A stretch of DNA of 64,000 nucleotides, taken from assembly GCF_031877795.1 (NCBI RefSeq), contig NC_133932.1, forward strand, positions 196,001-260,000, read 5' to 3'. Position numbers and translations under genes: made by a program. Positions 11,257 to 21,839 of the stretch are shown in pieces. The notes beneath the pieces are model-generated. The model saw only the letters and a program-made list of their open reading frames with translations, made no database searches and was not told where the DNA came from. Source of the stretch: Strix aluco. Its lineage: Eukaryota; Chordata; Aves; Strigiformes; Strigidae. The number at the start of each line of letters is the position of its first letter. Positions within the stretch are counted from its first letter, which is position 1.

Positions 11257-11404
11257 CGCAGCTCTCAGTGCTGCTGGGAGAATTTGACAGGTCAGACTCT
11301 TCCTTCTCTTTGTCTTCTCCCTTCCTCTTCTGTAGCTCCAGTTGCCGGGCTGTCCTCCACTTCAGAGAATATGTAGGAGTCTCACAGCTCTTACGAGATG
11401 AGGC
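11257..11404 (-). CDS. Intact 148-bp exon of an unrecognised repeated gene (49 open codons)
   Basis: Best-preserved copy of an exon found five times in the left half. On the minus strand a consensus acceptor (gtctagcag) precedes position 11404, and the exon ends at 11257 with the consensus donor GTAAGT. It is open throughout in one frame (49 codons plus one base, so phase 0 to 1). The peptide starts ASSRKSCETPTY, continues with a charged LELQKRKGEDKEKEE stretch suggestive of a short helix, and ends in Ser-rich SPSSTESC. I recognise no domain. Copies elsewhere keep the splice borders but carry stops or deletions, so this may be the active copy, a survivor, or an exon of a non-coding transcript that is open by chance. 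Flanking exons were not identified with confidence. Confidence 0.4.
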
Positions 11405-11429
11405 CTGCTAGACATGGAACCTCACTCAA

Positions 11430-12590
11430 TCACACACTACGTGCAGGAGTAGGACAGAGGAAAGAGAGAGCAACTGATAAGCGAGGAGCAGAGCAGATGG
11501 ATCGAGAGAGAAATGGACTGAGAAGAGGAGCGAGAGCGATACCAAAGGTACAGAACAAGCTGGAGTGGTTGAGGAAATAAGAGAGAGAAAAACCTGCACA
11601 GATCAGGACAAGTAGAGGGAGAGATTAAAACCATGGCTGGGCTGCAGGATTTGAAAAAAGCCAGGGAGCACAACACAAGAAATAACGGGACACTGAGCTG
11701 GGCAGGGGGATATAGCAAGAAACAATGGGACGGGCAGTGGTATGGAGCTCTACAGGCAAAATGTTCAGGAGAGGATGGAGGACAGAGAGAAGAAGAGAAA
11801 AGGGACAGGCAGTGAGGCAGTGATGGAGAAAGAAACAATAGCCACTGAGAGAGGAGGAGAGAGACAGGACCAAGGCAGAGAGGTGGAGAAAGAACGCCAA
11901 GCCAGTGATGGGTAGCAGGCCAGAGGGATCAGAAAACAGAGGAGGCAGGACAGAGGCATCTAGAAGAGAGGTGAGGGACAGGGAGCCAGAGAGCAGGAGA
12001 CTACTGCGGAAAGGAGAGGGACGCAGAGCAGGATGCTGGCCTGGAATCAACAAGAGCAACAGAGACAATGACAGAGAGGTGGAGCATGAGAGAAGACAGG
12101 GACACATGAAGTAATCAATAGCCGAGGCAGGGAGCAGCACAAAGGGTCCGAGAGAGGGCAAGGTGAAGAGGGTGGAGGACAGGGAGATACAGAATTAGGG
12201 GGGTGGGCGTCAGTGAGCAAGACAAAGAGATAGAGGTGGAGAAGGGGGGAGGGCAATAGGCAGTCAGGGACACATGGCGGCACATGCAGGCACAGAGAGA
12301 AAAAGAATGAGTGGGAACAGGCCAGAGAAGTTGTGAGAGAAAAGGGATCGATGCCAATCAGGATGAAGAACGGGAAAAGGAAAAAACCAGCACTAGGTTA
12401 CAGGAGCGAGACAGAGAATTAAAAAAAAAGAAGGATAGGAAGCAGGACAAAAAGAAAAAGGCAGAGCTAGAAGAAGAGAGTGAAAGAGGGAGAGGGAGCA
12501 GGACAGAAGAGAGAAGAGCAGAGGTAAAGGGAAGCAAAAAAAAAAAAATCACATCAGTGTGGGATAGAGAAAGCAACAGGGGAGGGCCCA
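11430..12590. repeat. AG-rich block, module copy between 11.4 and 12.6 kb
   Basis: AG-rich sequence made of two parts. 11405-11770 is nearly identical to 28719-29075. 11905-12190 is a close relative of 6253-6560. Both recur with the same neighbouring exon-like elements, so the block belongs to the duplicated module. It has no coding signal of its own. Confidence 0.65.
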
Positions 12591-12634
12591 CATGCACTCG
12601 AGGGGCAAGAGGACCCCGTGGTCTCAGGACTCAC

Positions 12635-12775
12635 CACAGCTCTCGCTCTCAGCGCTGCCAGGGAAATTTACCACTTCACACCCTTCTTTCTCCTTCTCTC
12701 CTCCCTTCTTCTTCTGCAGCTCCAGTCCTTCCCCTAAAAGAATACGCGGGTGTCTCTCAGCTCTTACAAGCCCGG
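12635..12775 (-). pseudogene. Degenerate copy of the repeated minus-strand exon, next to a CpG island
   Basis: Homologous to 11257-11404, with the same Leu-Glu-Leu-Gln-Lys core and an SAESESCG-like end. It ends at a GTGAGT donor (minus strand, boundary at 12635). A deletion removes part of the frame (between the equivalents of SFRGR and LELQK), and no clear acceptor is seen because the sequence runs straight into the CpG island at 12780. Confidence 0.45.
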
Positions 12776-12779
12776 CCGA

Positions 12780-13095
12780 ACGCAGCCCCGCGCGCCACAG
12801 CGCGGCTCTGGGCAGCGCCGACGCCGCCCGACCCGGCGCGGAGCGGCTTCTGACCCCGGTCCCGCCGCACCGCGCGGCCCCCCCCGTCGCGGCTTTCCCC
12901 GGCAGCCGCCAGGCGACCGCCCGCGCGGCCCCGCTCCCCTTCTCTCTGCTGCTCCCTCGGCTCGCACCGGCTCCTTCTCCAGCACCGCCCCGGACAAGGA
13001 GGAGCCGCTGCCCGCGGTAACTATAACAACCAAGACCGTTATTAAACGCCTAAAGTACCCCTCAGTCCTCCGAATCCGCCCTCTATGAGCTGCCA
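12780..13095 (-). promoter_or_regulatory. CpG island A (promoter-like)
   Basis: Dense CpG sequence. About 60 bp around gtcgcggctttccccggcag are identical to CpG island C at 22.1 kb. It lies just 5' (minus strand) of the exon copy at 12.7 kb and the intact exon at 11.3 kb, and directly 3' of the NRF1-like/Sp1-like minisatellite. The position suits a promoter and first exon of minus-strand unit A. A frame giving GSLSG-VLE-EPV-like residues is shared with island C but is shifted by a one-base difference between the copies, arguing for UTR rather than coding. Confidence 0.5.
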
Positions 13096-13109
13096 GTCCT
13101 CCAGTCCCG

Positions 13110-15045
13110 GAGACGCATGCGCAGCTGCGAGGAGGGGGGGGCGGGGAGGGGGGGGGAATGAGAGAGAGAGCGCGCGCACGCGCGCCAGGAGCCACGCATG
13201 CGCACTGGAGGTGGGGCGGAGTCAGCGCGGGCGGGGGGGCGGAGCCAGGAGCCGCGCATGCGCGCTGGGCGGGGGCGGAGCCAGGAGCCAGTGCTGGGCG
13301 GGGGGGCCGATCCGGGAGTCACGCATGCGCACTGGGTGAGGGGCGGAGCCACCGTGGGCGGGAGCGGAGCCAGCGCGGGCGGGGGGCGGAGCCAGGAGCC
13401 GCGCATGCGCGCTGGGCGGGGGGGGGGCAGACCCGGGAGTCACGCATGCGCACTGGTCGGGGGCGGAGCCAGCAGCCACACATGCGCACTGGAGGTGGCA
13501 CAGAGTCAGCGCGGGTGGGGGCGGAGCCAGGAGCCGCGCATGTGCACTGGGCGGGGGTGGAGCCACCGCGGGCGGGGGGGGCGGAGCCAGGAGCCGCGCA
13601 TGCGTGCTGGGTGGGGGGGCGGAGCCAGCGCAGGCGGGGGGAGGAGCCAGAAGACGCACATGCGCGCTGGGTGGGTGGGCGGAGCCAGCGGGGGCGGGGG
13701 CGGAGCCAGGAGCTGTGCATGCGTGCTGAGCGGGGGGGTGGAGCCAGTGGGGACGGGGGCGGAGCCCGGAGCCTCGCGTGCGCGCTGGGCGAGGGGCGGA
13801 GCCAGCGCAGGCGGAGCCATCGGGGGCAGAGCCAGAAGCCGCACATGCGCGCTGGGTGGGGGGGTGGAGCCAGCGGGGAAGGGGCGTGGCCAGGAGCCGC
13901 GCATGCGCCCTGGGTGGGAGGGCGGAGCCAGTAGCCGCGCATGCGCGCTGGTCGGGGGCGGAGCCAGGAGCCGCACAAGCATGCTGCGGGTGGGCGGAGC
14001 CATCGAGGGCGGAACCAGGAGACGCGCATGCGTGCTGGGTGGGGGGGTGGAGCCAGCGGGGGTGGCGAGGGAGGAGCCAGGAGCCCCGCATGCGGGCTGG
14101 GCGGGGGCGGAGCCAGCGGGAGGCGGGGGCGGAGCCATGAGCCGCGCATGCGCGCTGGGCAGGGGCAGAGCCAGCACGGGTGGGAGGGCGGAGCCAGGAG
14201 CTGCACATGCGCGCTGGGCAGGGGGGCGGACCCAGCGCAGGTGGGGGGTGGGGCCAAGAGCCACGCATGCACACTGGAGGTGGGGAGGAGTCAGCGCGGG
14301 AGGGGGGCGGAGCCAAGAGGCGCGCATGCGTGCTGGCCGGGGGGGGGGCAAAGCCGGGAGTCACGCATGCGCGCTGGTCGGGGGCGGAGCCAGTGGGGGC
14401 ACGGGCGGAGCCAGGAGCCTCGCGTGCGCGCTGGGTGGGGGGCGGAGCCAGCGCGGGCGGAGCTATCGGGGGCGGAGCCAGAAGCCGCGCATGCGCGCTG
14501 GGTGGGAGGGTGGAGCCAGCGGGGCAGGGGCATGGCCAGGAGCCGCGCATGCGCGCTGGGCGGGTGGGCGGAGCCGGGAGTCGCGCATGCATGCTGGTCG
14601 AGGGCGGAGCCACCGTGGGCGGGGGGCGGAGCAAGGAGCCGCGCATGTGCGCTGTGCGGAGAGGGGGAGGGGCAGAGCAGGGAGTCACACATGCGCGCTG
14701 GTCGGGGGCAAAGCCAGTGGGGCGGGGGCGGAGCCAGGAGCCTCGCGTGCGTGCTGGGCGGGGGGCGGAGCCAGCGCGGGCGGAGCTATCGGGGGGGGGG
14801 CGGAGCCAGGAGCCGCGCATGCGCGCTGGGCGGGTGGGCAGAGCCGGGAGTCGTGCATGCGCGCTGGTCGGGGGCGGAGCCAGCGGGAGGCGGCGGCGGA
14901 GCCAGCGCGGGCGGGAGGGCGGAGCCAGGAGCCGCGCATGCGCGCTGGGCAGTAGGGCAGAGCCAGGAGCTGCACATGCACGCTGCGGAGGGCGGAGCCA
15001 TCAGGGGCGGGGCCAGGAGCCGCGCATGCGCTGGGCGGGGGGGGC
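13110..15045. repeat. GC-rich minisatellite, about 34 units around a GCGCATGCGC palindrome and GC-boxes
   Basis: Roughly 1.9 kb of imperfect tandem units of about 40 or 60 bp. Each consists of ggagccaggagccgcgcatg, then cgcgctgggcgggggcgg. By eye about 34 units can be counted between 13195 and 15025, about half retaining a perfect or near-perfect GCATGCGC palindrome. Each unit carries GC-boxes (gggcgggg / ggggcggagcc). Long open frames on both strands (up to 585 codons) are a by-product of stop-poor GC repeats. Confidence 0.9.
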
Positions 15046-15074
15046 ACACGAAGATAATTCCGGGCTGCAATGCC

Positions 15075-15150
15075 CGCTTTTGGCCACACGGTGGCAGCAG
15101 CGAGCAGGAATGCGGCCGCGCCAGCGGGCATGCGCGATCGCCGGGCTGCA
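15075..15150. promoter_or_regulatory. CTCF-like site beside minisatellite 1
   Basis: The stretch 15081-15100 (tggccacacggtggcagcag) follows cgggctgcaatgcccgcttt and has homologues at 26721-26740 and 29211-29230. The core resembles the CTCF consensus CCASYAGRKGGCRS with one or two mismatches. Binding is inferred, not shown. Confidence 0.35.
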
Positions 15151-16178
15151 ATAAGCGATTTTTAACCACTCACCTGGGACAACCCCAACAGATGATCCAC
15201 TCTGGAAAACTGACCCGTACCGGATAATGCTCACCAGAGAACACCCAGCAATGCCCCTCCAACAGCCAGCGTCTCACCCCAGATTTTCCCCAAATTGGGT
15301 GTGGGTTTATTTCTGTAACACAAAAACTGGGGGTTTTTGTGCTTTTCTGAAATACTCCACTTCGGTTTTTTCAGCACTTCTCCACATCAAAATTGGTGAT
15401 TTTTGGTTTTGTGCATGAAAATGGGTTTTCTACTCTCCAGCTGCACCAATCCAGGCAGGTTTGGCTTTCCCAGTAGCCCCAAATTGAAGGTTTTTTTCCC
15501 AAAAAAACTGGGTTTTTTTCCTTCCATTGCAGACCCAGAATCAGGGCGCTTGGGGTATTTTTGTGCCGTGGCAGTGACACAGGGCTGGCCCCGCTGTCAG
15601 GGGGTTAACGGCCACCAGGCAAACCTGGCCCGGGGGGACCCACTGAGCATCAGGAGACGCTTACAACACACCTGAAAAACAAAAACCCCAAATCCTCTTC
15701 CGGCATCTTGAAAAAATAACACAGAAGAAAGTTCCATCAGAATAAGGGACAGGGTATCAGTGGAGCTCGGGGAGGATGCTGTGGGAAGAGGTCAGCTCCA
15801 CATACAACACACCCTGGCAAGGCCGGAGCGATTCCAACTCCTCAAATCACCAGCAAGGCCGATCGATACGATCCCGAGCACATCCTGCCCATAAAAGCAA
15901 ACGCTCTTGCTGGTGTCGGAATGTCTCATCCCGTCCGTACAGCAGGGCTGCAGGGAGGGAACCCTGCGAGGCTGCAGGACGAGGTCGTACCGTCATCACA
16001 ACCTACAGCTGACGGATCTGCCGCGACCGCCGGGGCCCTTGCGCTGCTGCTGCACATCCTGCTTGCTGGGTCAATAAAATCAGAAGTGAAGTGTAAAACT
16101 TTAAAAGAGTAAAACAAAGAATAAAGCTCAGTCCTTCACTCTTTAGTGTCAAGGTGGGCATATGCTTATAGAAGCGTT
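15151..16178. other. Spacer with T-rich degenerate repeat; no gene assigned
   Basis: 15280-15560 contains recurring words such as gggtttttttc, aaaactgggtttttt and ttggttttgtgc, a degenerate low-order repeat. The rest, to 16178, is mixed sequence with a + strand AATAAA at 16074 (gggtcaataaaatc) but no convincing coding exon upstream. Confidence 0.4.
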
Positions 16179-16184
16179 TTTATT
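16179..16184 (-). promoter_or_regulatory. Candidate polyadenylation signal AATAAA, minus strand
   Basis: TTTATT on the given strand. It lies downstream (minus strand) of the exon-like array at 16.6-17.8 kb and could end a minus-strand unit that starts at CpG island C (22.1 kb). Unlike the 9.67- and 28.42-kb signals it has no duplicated partner for support. Confidence 0.25.
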
Positions 16185-16499
16185 AGATGTGTAAGTATTT
16201 GATTTTCCTTTTGCATTCCCTGAACTCGCCCAGCTGTGAGCTGATACCATTAGACTGTCTATCTCCAAAATACACACCTACAACTTGACAAGGGGGGGGT
16301 TTGGTGTGTTCCATAATTAGCAGGGACGTCTGGCCAGCTGCACCGCCCAAGAGTACTACTGCCAAATACATCATCTCTGAAGATCCACTCTGATGGAGAG
16401 TTCATAAAATGAAACTTCCTTGAGAAAGGTTTCCATTTTGTAAAGTCTCTTTCTAACTGAAGTCAAGATCAGACACCGTAGGGCAGCGGTCCCTGATCC

Positions 16500-17760
16500 C
16501 TCAACTCAGCTGTCAGAGGGCCAGGGGTCTGAATCCATCCTCAACAAAAACCACATCAGCTAACCAGGATATTCCTGCAGCTGCCAGGTTCCTCTTCATC
16601 ATCTGCAAAAAAATCCCAGTGCCAGCAGTCACCATCACGTCAGCTGACACACCTCTGTCACAACACCCTCCACCTCAACAGCCACGGGGCTTTCCGCTCA
16701 GCTGCTCTGCGCAGAGTCCAGTGTCGGACGCTGCGGCCAGCGTGGCCCGTGGCACCTATGATACCAAAAGACAGAGAGCTACCACTGTGCTTGCGAGAAA
16801 TCACCAGCCCCGTGCTCCTCCTCTCTACTACCCAGCTCACCTCAAACGCTCATCCGATTCCAAAGGCAGCCTGCCCGGCACCTGCAAAACCAAAGAGAAA
16901 TGCTTCATCGAGCTGCCACATGATTCTCTGCACGAAAACCCTGACCCAGCCAACAACTGCCTCGCTGTCCTGGACTGCTCAGCGGCACGCGGCTTCGCCC
17001 CTCCCAGCCTACATGTGGCACCTGCAAAAACCAAAGTGAGAGGCACAAGCTGAACCTGCAGCCTGCCCACACCGACTGCCATCTCCTGCCCCGTTACCTT
17101 GGCTGCTCACCCACCCTGCCTCTGACATTTACCAGTCACCACGTCGAGGCCTGGGTACCACCTGTAAGACACAGACAACAGGAGATGCTTCTAGCTTCAC
17201 CAACAGTACGACACCTGAAAAATAACTGCTACTTCAGCCCACTCGTCTCACCTTGCCCGAGACACCTCCGGTGCTGATATCCTGCTTTGCTCATTGCTTT
17301 GCACCTTCAAAATAAAAAAAAAAAAACAAACCGATAAGCTAGTCATGTAGCAACCAGTCACATCTTCTCCTCCTACATCACACGCTGACCCACCTTCTTA
17401 CAGTGCCCTGCTCGCTGCCTCTGTCACTCCTTGGTGCATATATTGTCCCTCTGGATCTGAAAAAAATTTTTAAACAAGTCACCTGGATGCTGAGTGACAG
17501 CTTAACAATTCCAGAGTTCTTGACTCCATGTAGGAACACCGTCTAGGGTCTCATTACAGCCTGCCATTAAAAAAAAAACATAAAAACAAAACAGCATTAA
17601 GCCCTACACACACGAGCCTTAACACCTTTGAGATTCCATCTGTTCAACTACCACTCCCGCAGCCTCTCCCAGACAGCTCCGGTCATCCCCGTGACATCCT
17701 TGCCTGCTGCTGAGGGCTGCTTGCTCTGAGGGGGCTGTACGGGCTGTACCTAAACAGTCC
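16500..17760 (-). repeat. Array of splice-acceptor-like motifs on the minus strand (mini-exon-like repeat)
   Basis: On the minus strand a polypyrimidine tract plus TTGCAG/TTTCAG-type acceptor followed by GTGCC/GTGCA-like bases recurs ten times. First downstream bases lie at about 17749, 17560, 17456, 17305, 17214, 17161, 17021, 16881, 16755 and 16602, with spacings of 53 to 189 bp and several near 140. Several are followed 40-60 bases later by donor-like GTGAGC, GTGAGA, GTAAGA or GTAAAT. No single frame stays open across the candidate exons. This may be a tandemly duplicated exon-intron cassette of a decayed gene or long non-coding RNA. The last unit (from 16602) is homologous to the better preserved exon at 20654-20744. 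Confidence 0.45.
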
Positions 17761-17769
17761 AGGCAAATC

Positions 17770-19640
17770 AACATTAACTACAGACTCTTAGTGCTATTCT
17801 TCCCCTGACCGACATCGCTGTGCCCCCAGGCAGGGCAGTTCCAACCCAGATACGTGTGCAGACTGACATGCCAGAATGTAAGAGAAGAGTGCTCTGAAGA
17901 GCACCAAAAAACAAAATCCAAAGGGAGCTGAAGTGCCACAAGAGTGCGGTGGAGTACACAAGAGGACTCAGAAGACATTGTTATAGAGAGCAGAGGAGTT
18001 AGGAGGGGGCAGGATAAGAAAAGAAGCCTTGCAGACACAGCGAGGGCCCTGGAGTCTCAGGAGGGCATCTGGGCAAACTACAGATGACTGAGAGAACAAC
18101 CAAACGGAGACACCCTCGATGGCAGAGAGAAAGAAAAAGGAGCGCTGCACAGCAAAGAAAGGAGGGAGGTTCTGACAGAACAAGAGAGAGAGAGAAAAGG
18201 AGATCGAGTGCCTCAAGGTGCTGTGGAGATCGAGGGAGGTCTCAGCAGGCACTGAGACTGTGAGGAGAGGGATCGTGGGGGCAGGGCTGATGGATAAACG
18301 AAGGTGAGGGACAACCAGGAGGAAGTCGGGTGATCACCTGAGCAGAGTACAGATGGTCTTGGGTGGCTGGGAACGAAACACGGGAATCCTGGCTAGCACA
18401 GAGGAACAAATGAGTTCGTTTGCGGCTCAAAGATGGCCCCACCTACAGTGCTACAGGACAGAACCGGACCACAAGGAAGGTCTTGGGAGGCATCATGACT
18501 GGGAGGAGAACTGTCCCGAGGGACCCCGAGAGACAGAAAAAGGATTGGGGACATGACGATTAAATCCCGAGGGGATCTGAACCAAGGAAACACGTCATCA
18601 GAGGGCCAGGGAACGAACAGAGGCACGGCTAGAGGGAAGAGAGGACAGACTGACTGGGCTGGGTCACAGATAGCAGGAACACTCGGGAAGCCCTCTGAGG
18701 GAATGAGATGGCTGCGAGGTCTGCTACAAAGCTAGAAGTCTGCTAGGGGCAACCTTGAAGGCATCAATAGGCATCATGACACCCTTAGAGGGGTCCTGAT
18801 TGGGCCAAAGGCACCAAAGAAGGCTCAGGGACATGAGGAGGAAGTCTGGAGGGGATTTGAACAGTACAGATGTTGTCAGGAGGCTGGGACCAAATGCCAA
18901 CACCCTAGATGGCACAGAGGATGATTAAGAGTGCTCTGAGGTACAAACACACCTGAGGATGGGTTTCTGAGGGCATGAGAGAGAGTCCAAGTCCACTACA
19001 GAGCTAAAACAGGGCTGTGGTACACAGAGAAGGTCTCAGGAGGCATCCTAGGTGGCATAAAGAAGAAAAAGAATGCTCTTTTTTCAGAACAGAGATCTTA
19101 GGAGAGGTGCTATTGTGACAAAACAAGTCCAGAGGAAACTTACAGGGCTAAAAGTGTGCTGCAGGGATCATCCAAGACCTCGGGAGGCATCGTGACAGTA
19201 GCAATGGAGGACAGCCAAAAGAATGCTCGAGGACATGACGAAGAAGTCCAGAGGGGATTTGAAGAAACTGCAGGTGTCCTCAGGGGACCAGGTAGGTATC
19301 CTAGCTAGCACAGAGGACAACATGAGCGTTCTGGAGATGAAAGGTGGCATCAGGAAAGGGTGTCAGAGAGGAAGAAGGGTGCAGAGTGCGCCACGGTGTC
19401 AAAAGAGGGCTGCGGGGCACGAGGTTGGCCTCAGTAGGTGTGATGATGACAGCAGGAGCAGGGTGCTGAGACTGAAAGAGAGACAGAAGGCAGCTCTTGG
19501 ACACGGTGCAAAAGTCAAGGCGTTCCAGCAATGTGCAGATGTCCTCAGGGGATGAGCGACTGAATGGAGACATCCAAGACAACAGTGAAGACTGAGAGAG
19601 AGCTCTGGGGCACAGAGAAAGCCTGAGGAAGGGTTCTGTC
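17770..19640. repeat. Degenerate AG-rich repeat region, units of a few hundred bp
   Basis: AG-rich on the given strand. Recurrent phrases include aagtccagaggggatttgaa and relatives at about 18560, 18845 and 19245, gtcctcaggggacc-like words at 18595, 18875, 19275 and 19535, and ggcatcatgacacc/gaggcatcgtgac at about 18770 and 19185. The period is irregular (about 280-400 bp). On the minus strand it would be CT-rich intron-like sequence upstream of the acceptor array. No coding signal. Confidence 0.5.
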
Positions 19641-20653
19641 TGAGTAAGAGAGATACGAACCCCCAGCTGGGCTTTTTTTTAAATAGAATTTTAAAAAAAC
19701 ATTTACTATCTCAACATTAAACACAACCTGAAATGAAAAAAAATTCACACACACAAGGTTAGACACATTCAGGAACTGATGCTCATTCAACAGCCACTTG
19801 ATCCACCCCTCACCCAAACATCCCTTTCACTGCCCACCTGCCACAGTGGCAGATCACCCCCGTTCTAAACCCACCTCTGGAACTGCCTCACCGTGCGCCT
19901 GGACAGCGTCACTGCTCCACACACCCCACGGTGTCAGCCTTCCTAACCGGGAGCCAAGGAAGATGTTTCGCAACGGGCCCCGCTCCCGCTCCTCCTTCGC
20001 TTGCGTTTGTACGCTCCGGCAAACCTCGCTCGAGGATTTGCTGTGGGGATCCAGATGGCCCTGTGTCACCTGCAGAACACAAAGCCCTGCAAAGCAAGGC
20101 GCGGTCAAATCCGACAGCGAGTGCTGCAGTGCAATACACAACCAGAACTACCGACATGGGAGGAGCCGGGCTTTAAGGCCGAGGCCCACAAGGACACGGG
20201 GGTGAAAGTGCTGTAGGGGAGGGACCTCTATGGAAACAGAACTCTGAAGAGCAGAGCTGTCATTCTGGCCCAGATCTCCACCGCAAAGGCAACCCTCCAC
20301 AAACATCTGTGATGCAAAACATGCTGTAAGCTCCACTCATGAGACGGGGAGTGCTCCACGGGCTCTTTTCCAAAGCAGCAAGGCATCCGAGACCCTATGG
20401 ACACCTGCCAAGGTGCATGCGCCGTGCAGAGAGCCCACGGGGCACCACAGAGACGTGGGGAAGGCACCGCATAGAACACAGACACCGCAAGTGACACGAG
20501 GACACAGACACAGGCCAGAACATGCACGTCCTGTGGGACAGATCCTGCTCTCTTCCCCCAGACTTAAGGAAGCCTAAATAGCCCTCTCCACAGCCCTGAT
20601 GGTAGAGCCTCTGCCGGCCCCACCCGACGCACGGCTTTTGCCCCTTGACTTAC
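19641..20653 (-). other. Spacer with one exon-like element ending upstream at 20069
   Basis: On the minus strand a good acceptor (tgttctgcag) precedes position 20069. The downstream sequence is open in two frames for about 40-80 codons, one with a short collagen-like GDTGPSGSP start that does not continue as a Gly-X-Y repeat. No clear donor was fixed. A short poly-T/A stretch lies at 19672-19700. Confidence 0.3.
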
Positions 20654-20744
20654 CTTTCAGAGAGCACGGTCCAGAATCCATCCTCACCAGGAGCACATCA
20701 TCTCACTGGGATGCTCCCACATTCACCAGGTTCTTCTCCATCAC
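20654..20744 (-). ncRNA. Exon-like element with consensus splice sites, no open frame
   Basis: Minus-strand element of 91 bp. Acceptor ctgtcttgcag precedes 20744 and consensus donor GTAAGT follows 20654. It is homologous to the sequence downstream of the acceptor at 16602 (shared ga-ggagaagaacctgg and gaggatggattc words), where the donor is destroyed. All three frames contain a stop within the 91 bp, so if it is an exon it belongs to a non-coding RNA, a UTR or a pseudogene. Confidence 0.35.
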
Positions 20745-21839
20745 CTGCAAGACAGAGCGCCGCCAGTCACTGACACGCCAGCCAGCACTGACTACTGCAA
20801 CAGCACCCTCCCGGGAAGTGCCGTGCTGCCCCCAAAGAGCAGGTGTTGCAGCCAGCATCTCCCATGGAAGCCAGAAAACCAGAGAGATAAAGCATCCGTC
20901 GTACTCAGAAGCCATCCCTCGCTCTGTGGCTCCTGCCCAGCTGCTCCTCTCTCTCACCAACTCGCCTCAAATCCTGTGCTCTTTGAGGAGCCTCCGCCGT
21001 CGAGCCAAGGGGTGCTGCAGCCAGTCGACACCCCGTCTGAGCGCAGCTCCTGCTCCTCAGAGCCGCAGAGAATCGTGGCTCTGGCTAATGCCGGCTCCAG
21101 ACAGCGGACACCCCGTCTCCCTCCAGCTCCTGCTGGCTACAGGTCTGGCTCAGTGATACTTCAGCTCTGCACTGGAACTCCGCTTGATTTCAGCTCTTTC
21201 TCCTCACAGGCTCCAGCTACCGGCAACAGCCTGGTCTTTGACAAGGCTGTAAATCAACCACGGTCAGAGCTTGAGTATTAGGAGTGAACATCCGCCTTGT
21301 ACATTCTCCAAGCATTCATTACTTTGTATTATTAATCAGGTCATCATTATTCTAAGCAGCGTACAAAGAATTGCTGAGCTCGAAGAGGGCACGTAGGGTC
21401 TGAAAAGCGCGTTTCCCCCCAGAGACCACCTCAGACGTGGAGTTTGGGCTGGTGCACGCTGGCCTCCCGAGCTTCGGGGTCCCATGCGACCCCGACCCCC
21501 ACCCCCTCCTCTCCCCCACAGCCCCCAGGGCCCTCCCACACCCTCCGCCTCTCACCTGCCTGCAAAACCAGCCAAACTGCATTCTGCTTTTGGCCCCCAA
21601 ACCAGCTGCCTTAGTGCCTCTTTCTGAGCCCAAAAACCTGCCTGCTGAGCCTCTTCTCAAGTCCCCAAAATGCACGACTTGACCTCTGTTTCTGAGCCCA
21701 AAGCCACACAACTCCGGCTGTTTCTGAGCCCCACAATCAGGCCCACGCGTCTGTTCTCAAGCCCCAGGAAGGCAAAACGTTGCCTCCATCTCTGGCCACA
21801 GCACCGCTCACCCCGTCTGCTCTCTGACCCCCTCCGCAG
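20745..21839. other. Spacer upstream of CpG island C, no gene assigned
   Basis: Mixed sequence that becomes C-rich towards 21450-21840. A minus-strand gene starting at island C would have its first intron here. A word family around agccccaaaa/gagcccaaaa recurs at 21600-21760. No coding exon was recognised. Confidence 0.4.

Noticed and set aside
13158-14955. Very long open frames on both strands (up to 585 codons)
   Set aside because: They lie wholly in the GC minisatellite. Stop codons are rare in this composition, both strands and several frames are open at once, and the peptides are Arg/Gly/Ala/Pro repeats without any start, splice or homology support.
13110-15045. CRISPR-like array
   Set aside because: Direct repeats without unique spacers of constant length, in an evident vertebrate genome: a minisatellite.
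20069-20160. Collagen-like start GDTGPSGSP as a collagen exon
   Set aside because: The Gly-X-Y pattern stops after three triplets and the exon length and phase do not fit a fibrillar collagen.
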